Made by a program: the position numbers and the translations under genes. Of a DNA stretch of 21,239 nucleotides, positions 16,512 through 21,239 are shown in pieces (within the stretch, counting starts at the first letter, position 1; the number at the start of each line of letters is the position of its first letter). The DNA is taken from assembly GCA_037969195.1 (NCBI GenBank), contig JBBKWZ010000023.1, positions 1 through 21,239 of the forward strand. Direction: 5' to 3'. The notes beneath the pieces were generated by a model that had not been told where the DNA came from, ran no database searches, and saw only the letters and a list, made by a program, of their open reading frames with translations. The DNA is from JAHEJB01 sp037969195. GTDB taxonomy: Bacteria > Bacteroidota > Rhodothermia > Rhodothermales > Rubricoccaceae.

Positions 16512-17642
16512 ATGCGACGATTCTTCTTTGGCCCACTTGTTTTGCTAATGGCTTTGCTTCCTGCCTCCGGCTGCGCCCAGAGTCCGCAGCAAGAACAAGC
16601 CATCCCCGGATTCTCGACAAACACGGCTTTGCGCACCATTGAGTTGAGCGAGCTGCGCTCCGGGGGTCCGCCGAAGGACGGCATTCCGGCTATCGACAAC
16701 CCGCGGTTCGTTTCCCAAGACGAGGCGAGTGCATGGCTGGCAGATCAAGAGCCCGTCGTTCTGCTCAGGATCGGTGACGCGGCGCGGATTTACCCTCTGC
16801 AAATCCTGACATACCACGAGATCGTGAATGACACGTTCGCGAATATTCCCGTCACTGTCACGTTCTGCCCGCTGTGCTACAGCGCCATTGCGTTTGACCG
16901 ACGGGTTTCGGCTGACGGTGGAGACTTGGTCCTCGATTTCGGCGTGTCGGGGATGCTGCGCAATTCCGACCTCGTGATGTACGACCGGCAAACGGAAACA
17001 CTGTGGCAGCAGTTCACGGGCGAGGCGCTCGTAGGCGACCTACTGAGCACGACACTCACCTTCCTTCCAGCTCAAATAGTTTCGTTCGCGCAAGCCCGTG
17101 AGGCACACCCCGCGGCAGACGTGCTCTCCCGCAATACGGGCCACTCTCGTCCCTATGGCAATAACCCGTACGCGGGTTATGACGACATTGACAACGCACC
17201 CTTTCTCTACGATGGACCTGACAATGGTCGCCTACCCGCGCTGTCCCGAGTCATAGCGGTGAAGTTGCCCGACGCGGCACGGGCCTATCCTACGGACATC
17301 ACCCGCGAGAGGCGTGTGATCCACGATACGATCGGCGATCAGCCCGTCGTCGTTTTTCACGCGGACGGCGCCGTGACCGCTCTCGGCGAAGCCGTCATTG
17401 CCGAAGCGAGGGAACTGGGTTCCACGGGTGTATTCGATCCGCGAGTTGATGGCGAATCGTTAACGTTCAACTACGAGAACAGCCACTTCGTTGATGCCGA
17501 GACGGGAAGCACGTGGAACGTCCTTGGCGAAGCGACGGCGGGGCCACTCACGGGGCAACGGCTGGTACCATTACAATTCGGCGACTACTTCGCATTCGCG
17601 TGGTTCGCATTTCGCCCCGAGACCACGCTCTTCGAGGAGTAG
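16512..17642 (+). CDS. DUF3179 domain lipoprotein
   Basis: The 376-aa precursor begins with a signal peptide ending in a lipobox, PASGC (Cys21). The rest fits the DUF3179 family, recognised by GIPAIDNPRFVSQDEAS near the start, PVVLLRIGDAARIYPLQILTYHEIVND, the VTFCPLCYSAIAFDR core with a C-P-L-C pair, LVMYDRQTETLWQQFTGEALVGD, and a second half repeating the pattern (VIAVKLPDAARAYPTDIT). Function is not established for the family; the conserved CPLC suggests metal or heme binding or redox chemistry, which is inference. It starts 125 bases after mfd with its own ATG. A doxX-type gene follows 87 bases on. Both are absent from the parallel junction at 19.4-19.7 kb, where an mfd end and an M49 end sit next to each other. 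Confidence 0.88.
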   Translation: MRRFFFGPLVLLMALLPASGCAQSPQQEQAIPGFSTNTALRTIELSELRSGGPPKDGIPAIDNPRFVSQDEASAWLADQEPVVLLRIGDAARIYPLQILTYHEIVNDTFANIPVTVTFCPLCYSAIAFDRRVSADGGDLVLDFGVSGMLRNSDLVMYDRQTETLWQQFTGEALVGDLLSTTLTFLPAQIVSFAQAREAHPAADVLSRNTGHSRPYGNNPYAGYDDIDNAPFLYDGPDNGRLPALSRVIAVKLPDAARAYPTDITRERRVIHDTIGDQPVVVFHADGAVTALGEAVIAEARELGSTGVFDPRVDGESLTFNYENSHFVDAETGSTWNVLGEATAGPLTGQRLVPLQFGDYFAFAWFAFRPETTLFEE

Positions 17643-17688
17643 CGTCGCAAGCATTTCGTGACGACTCGCACAAGCAACCTACACGTTC

Positions 17689-17718
17689 TTGGTGCAACAC
17701 ACTTTTTCTTCCTACACT
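17689..17718 (+). promoter_or_regulatory. Possible sigma-70-like promoter of the doxX gene
   Basis: TTGGTG (17689-17694) and TACACT (17713-17718) are 18 bases apart, and the -10 element ends 11 bases before the chosen ATG. The match is partial and sits in a T-rich intergenic stretch; organisms of this group often use a different promoter consensus. Confidence 0.25.
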
Positions 17719-17729
17719 CCTATAAACAA

Positions 17730-18221
17730 ATGTTTGACGGTCTAAAGGGCTACGCAGCTTTGCCGCTGCGCCTGATTCTCGGATTCGGCATGATCTACCA
17801 CGGTTTCCCCAAGCTCGGCGGTGGCCACGACGGGTTTGCCGGAATGCTTACGATGATCGGAGTACCCGCGCCCGGCCTGATGGCCTACTTCGTCGGGCTC
17901 GTTGAGACCCTCGGAGGATTGGCTCTGATCTTGGGAGCATTCGTCGCCATCGTCAGCATCCCGCTGATCATCAACATGCTCGTGGCGATGTTCACCGTTC
18001 ACCTTCCAAACGGATTCAACTTCATGAACATTACCGGCATGGGGCCGGAGGGGATGACGTTCGGGATGCCGGGCTACGAAGTCAATCTGCTCTACATCGC
18101 TGGTTTGGCGGCAATCGCCATGATGGGCGCAGGGGCCTTGTCTGTCGATGAGATGCGGAAAGGCAAAGAATCGGACACCGCCATGGATAAGTCTGGTGGT
18201 GGTGCAGGCGGGCCGGGTTGA
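17730..18221 (+). CDS. DoxX family membrane protein
   Basis: From the ATG at 17730 (MFDGLKGYAALPLRLILGFG) the product is 163 aa with four hydrophobic segments at about 10-25, 48-70, 70-90 and 118-138, the DoxX/DoxD-like topology. Family features include LRLILGFGMIYHGFPKL, a GMLTMIGVPAP loop, the VGLVETLGGLALILG helix and FTVHLPNGF after the third helix. The tail is hydrophilic and glycine-rich. An open frame extends upstream to 17658, but those 24 residues are not family-like, so I reject them. DoxX proteins have been tied to thiosulfate:quinone oxidation in archaea and to redox stress in some bacteria; for most members the role is unknown. It ends at a strong terminator. It is preceded by the DUF3179 gene and may share its transcript. 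Confidence 0.88.
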   Translation: MFDGLKGYAALPLRLILGFGMIYHGFPKLGGGHDGFAGMLTMIGVPAPGLMAYFVGLVETLGGLALILGAFVAIVSIPLIINMLVAMFTVHLPNGFNFMNITGMGPEGMTFGMPGYEVNLLYIAGLAAIAMMGAGALSVDEMRKGKESDTAMDKSGGGAGGPG

Positions 18222-18257
18222 TCGCGGTTCCACCCTGCCCATGAAATCAGACAGAGA

Positions 18258-18287
18258 AGGGGCATCCCGACCAATCGGGATGCTCCT
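18258..18287 (+). terminator. Strong hairpin terminator after doxX
   Basis: AGGGGCATCCCGA (18258-18270) pairs with TCGGGATGCTCCT (18275-18287) around a CCAA loop: 13 bp with one G-T wobble. CTTGCTTGC follows. It starts 37 bases after the doxX stop and probably ends the DUF3179-doxX transcript. Confidence 0.75.
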
Positions 18288-18311
18288 CTTGCTTGCTCAA
18301 CCTCTCCTGGG

Positions 18312-18479
18312 CTACTCCGATTCCTTCGGCGCAAGCCCAAGCACTTCTACACCCTGCTCGAAAACAACATCCACTGGAATGCCGGCTTCGGTTGCGGCAT
18401 CGAGGCTCGACTGGAGTTCATCAGTGATCACACCATATTGCCCTACGAACGCCTGAACGATGTCGTAGTCGCCATCGCC
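18312..18479 (-). pseudogene. Truncated 3' end of an M49-like metallohydrolase gene
   Basis: On the minus strand this reads GDGDYDIVQAFVGQYGVITD, continues to VLGLAPKESE and stops at a TAG (18312-18314). It is the C-terminal tail of the M49-like protein encoded at 19627-21239. Bases 18319-18480 align without gaps to 19640-19801, with 13 differences (149 of 162 identical). The encoded residues differ only as AAT for RVN within the aligned block, plus a shorter end (ESE for ESSGS). Homology stops abruptly at 18480, next to the terminator of the PRC-barrel gene, and there is no start codon, so it is a remnant. Seven of the 13 differences are synonymous and the other six fall in one three-codon block, a pattern of purifying selection before truncation. 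Confidence 0.9.
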
Positions 18480-18502
18480 CGGGCGTACCGAACCGTACCC
18501 CC

Positions 18503-18547
18503 AAAAAGAACGCGGGGCGCTCCGATTTCCTGGAGCGACCCGCGTTC
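18503..18547 (-). terminator. Strong intrinsic terminator of the PRC-barrel gene
   Basis: On the minus strand GAACGCGGGTCGCTCC (18547-18532) pairs with GGAGCGCCCCGCGTTC (18523-18508) with one mismatch and an 8-nt loop, followed by TTTTTGG (18507-18503). This is a 16-position stem and a T5 tract, 49 bases after the PRC-barrel stop. It insulates the M49 remnant from that transcript. Confidence 0.88.
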
Positions 18548-18596
18548 ACGTTCTGGAACCGCCGCGGACGACGGCGCCTACGTTGGTTCGGCGCGA

Positions 18597-18968
18597 TCAG
18601 TTGAGAACAGGATCGGCCTTGTGCCAGCGGCGCGTGTTCTCGAAGCCGTAATGGCTATACACCTTGTCGATGAATTCGCGGTTCGGGCTGGACGGCCAGT
18701 TGTCCTTGTTGAAGCCTGGCGCGTTTTCCAGCTTCTCCTTCGTCACATCCATGACGAAGCACTCGTTTTCCTTGTCGAGGGTCAACGCTTCCATGGGGAC
18801 GGCGAAGTACTTGTCGCCAATGCCAAAGAGCCCACCGAAGGAGAGCACCGCATAGCTGATGTCGCCGTGCTCGAGATCGAGCATGAAGTCTTCGATGCGG
18901 CCAAGATCTTCCTTTTTGCGGTTGATGACCTTGTCGTGGGTGAGGGTGTGTGCAGAGAATAATCTCAT
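18597..18968 (-). CDS. PRC-barrel domain protein
   Basis: From the ATG at 18966-18968 (MRLFSAHTLTHDKVINRKKE) the product is 123 aa. A longer open frame reaches 19001, but the extra 11 residues are not family-like. The PRC-barrel core is clear: LGRIEDFMLDLEHGDISYAV, then LSFGGLFGIGDKYFAVPMEALTLD, followed by the common C-terminal companion ENAPGFNKDNWP and a short tail. PRC-barrel proteins of this small, stand-alone type are widespread and often stress-associated; partners and function are not defined, and no catalytic residues are expected. It has its own upstream gap (18969-19166) and a strong terminator, so it is monocistronic. It sits inside the rearranged zone, between the M49 remnant and the orphan antitoxin. 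Confidence 0.85.
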   Translation of the reverse strand: MRLFSAHTLTHDKVINRKKEDLGRIEDFMLDLEHGDISYAVLSFGGLFGIGDKYFAVPMEALTLDKENECFVMDVTKEKLENAPGFNKDNWPSSPNREFIDKVYSHYGFENTRRWHKADPVLN

Positions 18969-19166
18969 TACTGAATTTGTCGGTTCGTGATCAGAGCGCA
19001 ATAGCTGAAACGCCTTGAACAGATAGCGGCACTCGCTAGATTTTGGGGCGTTGTAGGTATCATACAGTCAATGACCGTTATTGTTCCCGAATGACTCTGA
19101 TTTGCATCAGAAGCGTCCTTCATGGCACTTCGCAAGTGATATCAACCCCTCGCAACCACACCCCAC

Positions 19167-19361
19167 TCACCCGAGGCGCCGGTAGAGTTCTGCGTTCTTT
19201 TCCGCGACGTGATTAGCCGCGACATCGAAATCTTCCCTGCGCTTTACATGTTCACACATAGCCTCGGAAGCAACTTCTTCCACCGTAGTTCCACGTTCTC
19301 GGGCCAGATCCTGAGGCCGTTCGGCGGCGTCATCCGGAATAGTGATGGTTAGGGCGGTCAA
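19167..19361 (-). CDS. Orphan ribbon-helix-helix-type antitoxin
   Basis: The 64-aa product begins MTALTITIPDDAAERPQDLA and carries the short beta strand plus helix-turn-helix pattern of RHH/CopG-like antitoxins (RERGTTVEEVASEAMCEHVKRRE), ending EKNAELYRRLG, an ending familiar from antitoxins paired with PIN-domain toxins. Such genes normally have a toxin gene directly downstream. Here the next 165 bases toward the PRC-barrel gene hold no open frame of that kind, so the toxin is missing. A proline in the first helix (AERPQDLA, where a leucine is usual) hints at decay. The ATG at 19359-19361 overlaps head-to-head with the ATG at 19342 that opens the frame of the mfd remnant. Family assignment is by pattern recognition only. 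Confidence 0.65.
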   Translation of the reverse strand: MTALTITIPDDAAERPQDLARERGTTVEEVASEAMCEHVKRREDFDVAANHVAEKNAELYRRLG

Positions 19362-19362
19362 A

Positions 19363-19551
19363 TTTCCTCAACGTGCGAGCCGTGTGTGGGTTGCCATCAA
19401 TGTCCTGAAGGAAGCGCGTACAGGAAAACTGCATATGATTGCGCAGGACGTGAAAACGCTGAAAGAGGGCGTGGAGGTGCTAGAGCGGTTGCAGTTCGCC
19501 GAACTAGGTGGCTCAGTGAAGGAGCCTGCGATCAGCGCAATTGTTTCGTGA
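19363..19551 (+). pseudogene. Remnant of the 3' end of an mfd gene
   Basis: The frame reads FPQRASRVWVAINVLKEART, then GKLHMIAQDVKTLKEGVEVL and ERLQ, before a short unrelated end and stop. Codons at 19402-19494 align without gaps to the end of mfd at 16270-16362: 19 of 31 residues and 63 of 93 bases are identical by hand count. Conserved are VLK, GKL, QDV and VLERLQ. It matches only the last part of Mfd domain D7 and has none of the translocase, so it cannot act as Mfd. An in-frame ATG at 19342 means it could still be translated as a 69-aa peptide. It is far more diverged than the M49 duplicate, so it probably derives from the mfd of a different lineage or from a very old event. Confidence 0.75.
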
Positions 19552-19626
19552 TGACGGAAGAAGAATGATGCAGACCCGTCATAACGTGCAACGCCTGACA
19601 TTCGGTTGGGAGCATCAGCTCCGCTA

Positions 19627-21239
19627 TTACGACCCGGAAGATTCCTTCGGCGCGAGGCCAAGCACTTCTACACCCTGCTCGAAAACAACATCCACGGGAA
19701 TGCCGGCTTCGTTCACCCTATCGAGGCTCGACTGGAGTTCGTCCGTGATTACACCATATTGCCCAACGAACGCCTGAACGATGTCGTAGTCGCCATCGCC
19801 CTGAAGCGTGAGAATACGGCTTGAGAGCCCGTCAATCGCCTCTACCATCTTCTCGGGCAAGATTCGCCAGCGTCCGTCTTCGGTAGGCTCAATCGCGCCG
19901 ATCTCGCGGAAAAAGTTGAACCGGATCAAGTTTGCCTGGCCGTGCGCGCTGGAACCACCAAAACGGATCGACCGGAATATCGAAGCCACGAACGTGACGT
20001 AGTGATCCATAATGTCGCCTTCCCACTCACCACGTTCGATGAGCCCTTGAATCATGTATAAACCGAGGACATCCGCCTTGCCTTCTTCTAACGCAGAGGC
20101 CTGATCGCGAAGCGCCTCGCGGACGGTACCGTTACCCGTGATGGTGTTCTTGATGCCCAAACCGTGCGCCACTTCGTGGAACATCGTATTACCAAAGAAG
20201 GCATCGAACGTGATGTGGCGTTGTTGGTCTTCGGCGATCAGCGCCTCGGCGATTGGAATCAGGATGCGGTCGAACTTGTACCGCATCACATTCTTTAGCT
20301 GCAAGCGCCGCGAGCCTTTTTGGAGCTGAACTTCTTCGTCATTCGGCAGGTTGATGGCAATCGTTTTGGAGCCCGCGTTTGAATCACCCGCGTAATAGAC
20401 CGCATCGTATGCGCCCAGGTCGGCGTCGGTGCCGGGTGTTTCCGCTTTGTACTCTGCATCAACTGGCAAACCCTCCTGCAACGACGGGAGAAGTTGGGCG
20501 AACCGCTGAAGGCGTCCGCTCCATTCCAAATCCTTTATTAGGACATACGCTTCGTGCGCTGCCTTGTAGCCGGTAAGCTGATCTTCGTAGGTCTCAATTG
20601 GGCCAATCACAATATCGATCGGATTGTCGCGCATGTCCATCCAGGCAAGATCACTGGCTTGGTAGTCATCGGTTTCCAGCGCGTCGGCGCGGAGCAGCAG
20701 GTAGTTTTGCAAGAGAGAGTCCTGCGCGAAGGCAGCGGCTTGCCGGAGATATCCGGCTGCCCGTTGGTGCTGTTCGCTGAAAGCCTGGTGGTAGGGGATG
20801 CCTCGAAGCCGCCCGTCCTCCCGACGAACGAGCGTGTAGAGGCTGGTCAGATTTTCATCTGGATAGGCGTCGGCTGCTTGAAGGAGCGCTTCCGTGGTCA
20901 GATCGTGTGGATACAGGTTGGAGCCTGCCGGCTTCTCACCAAACCCTTCGATGAACGGCATGTTGCCATTCAGTCTATCCCACGGGCCATAGTTGATGCG
21001 TGTGTAGCGCCGGGCGGCCTCTGACGGAAGTGTGGCAATGAGGGAATCCAGATCGCCGTACGCTTGCTGCCGGAAGACCTCGTCCATTGCCTTCGCTGCT
21101 TCAATCAACAGCGGAATCATCTGGCGGGTCGAATCTGAGAGGCCTGATAGATCGGCCTCAAGCCGCACGGTCGTGTATTGCCCAAGCTCGTTGAAGAGCA
21201 GGGAGTCTTCCGCCGTGGTCAATCCATCCGTTGTGGCGG
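19627..21239 (-). CDS. M49-like zinc metallohydrolase, 5' end beyond the window
   Basis: The frame is open to the right edge (… TTDGLTTAEDSLLF), so the start and any signal peptide lie outside; the TTG at 21222 is unlikely to be the real start. Counting from it, a zinc site HEVAH is at 349-353 (HEVAHGLGI) and LEEGKADVLGLYM has Glu379/Glu380. This pair resembles dipeptidyl peptidase III (M49), where HExxxH is followed by EECRAE. Here the first motif is the five-residue HExxH and the spacing to the second is about 30 residues, as in the M49-related proteins often annotated as Zn-dependent hydrolases in Bacteroidota. The N-terminal part is helical and acidic. A likely role is peptide hydrolysis, but no substrate is known. 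A weak 5-bp hairpin at 19609-19622 follows the stop. Its 3' end is duplicated at 18312-18479. Confidence 0.72.
   Translation of the reverse strand, partial: ATTDGLTTAEDSLLFNELGQYTTVRLEADLSGLSDSTRQMIPLLIEAAKAMDEVFRQQAYGDLDSLIATLPSEAARRYTRINYGPWDRLNGNMPFIEGFGEKPAGSNLYPHDLTTEALLQAADAYPDENLTSLYTLVRREDGRLRGIPYHQAFSEQHQRAAGYLRQAAAFAQDSLLQNYLLLRADALETDDYQASDLAWMDMRDNPIDIVIGPIETYEDQLTGYKAAHEAYVLIKDLEWSGRLQRFAQLLPSLQEGLPVDAEYKAETPGTDADLGAYDAVYYAGDSNAGSKTIAINLPNDEEVQLQKGSRRLQLKNVMRYKFDRILIPIAEALIAEDQQRHITFDAFFGNTMFHEVAHGLGIKNTITGNGTVREALRDQASALEEGKADVLGLYMIQGLIERGEWEGDIMDHYVTFVASIFRSIRFGGSSAHGQANLIRFNFFREIGAIEPTEDGRWRILPEKMVEAIDGLSSRILTLQGDGDYDIVQAFVGQYGVITDELQSSLDRVNEAGIPVDVVFEQGVEVLGLAPKESSGS
19640..19801. 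repeat. Direct repeat of 18319-18480 (M49-like 3' end)
   Basis: These 162 bases are the second copy of a direct repeat, 1,321 bases from the first, 92% identical with no gaps. This copy belongs to the longer, apparently intact gene. Identity ends sharply at both edges: ctgaag against cgggcg after 19801/18480, and gaccc against ctact just before 19640/18319. Confidence 0.92.

Noticed and set aside
18438..18962. Long plus-strand open frame of 174 codons.
   Set aside because: It is the antisense shadow of the PRC-barrel gene and its terminator.
18319..19801. Insertion sequence or transposon bounded by the 162-bp direct repeats.
   Set aside because: The repeats are the coding 3' ends of an identified gene, not terminal sequences; there is no transposase and no inverted terminal repeat.

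Overview
Organism. The window looks like a chromosomal segment from the Bacteroidota/Rhodothermota side of the FCB group. The signs are a type IX secretion (T9SS)-style C-terminal sorting domain (YPNRFNPSATI followed by a GLYLVRL-type end), a BatA-type N-terminus, lipoprotein-anchored M48 and DUF3179 proteins, a CHAT/TPR protein and an M49-like metallohydrolase. Genus cannot be read from the sequence. Base composition is moderate to high GC, with more AT-rich gene-free stretches. There are no rRNA or tRNA genes, no CRISPR array, no intact insertion sequence and no phage gene. Layout. (1) 1-700, minus strand: the first 36 codons of a BatA-like gene at the window edge, a hairpin, and a 122-aa protein made almost only of a signal peptide and a sorting tail. 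(2) 816-3740: complete uvrA. (3) 3741-5521: about 1.8 kb without a credible gene, holding a near-consensus parS site at 4379-4394. (4) 5522-6550: a DCC-family (DUF393) gene and a MaoC-type hydratase gene. (5) 6551-7147: a second gene-poor stretch. (6) 7193-9965, minus strand: recF followed by an M48 lipoprotein metalloprotease. (7) 10077-16386, plus strand: an exported TPR-CHAT protease and complete mfd. (8) 16512-18221: a DUF3179 lipoprotein and a DoxX membrane protein. (9) 18312-21239: a rearranged zone with a remnant of the 3' end of an M49-like gene, a PRC-barrel gene, an orphan antitoxin, a remnant of an mfd 3' end, and an M49-like gene running off the window. How it fits together. Three DNA-repair genes (uvrA, recF, mfd) lie within 16 kb; UvrA and Mfd act in the same pathway, transcription-coupled nucleotide excision repair. 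parS suggests the window lies in the origin-proximal part of the chromosome. Most other genes are envelope functions. The main structural oddity is at 16.2-19.8 kb. The 3' ends of mfd and of the M49-like gene each occur twice, in the same orientation and interleaved order (mfd end, M49 end, mfd end, M49 end), with one full and one truncated copy of each. The M49 copies differ by seven synonymous changes plus one three-codon block, so both were probably under selection after they separated. I read this as a recombination scar between related chromosomes or an old duplication, now carrying DUF3179, DoxX, PRC-barrel and antitoxin genes. I found no convincing new multi-gene defence or biosynthetic system.
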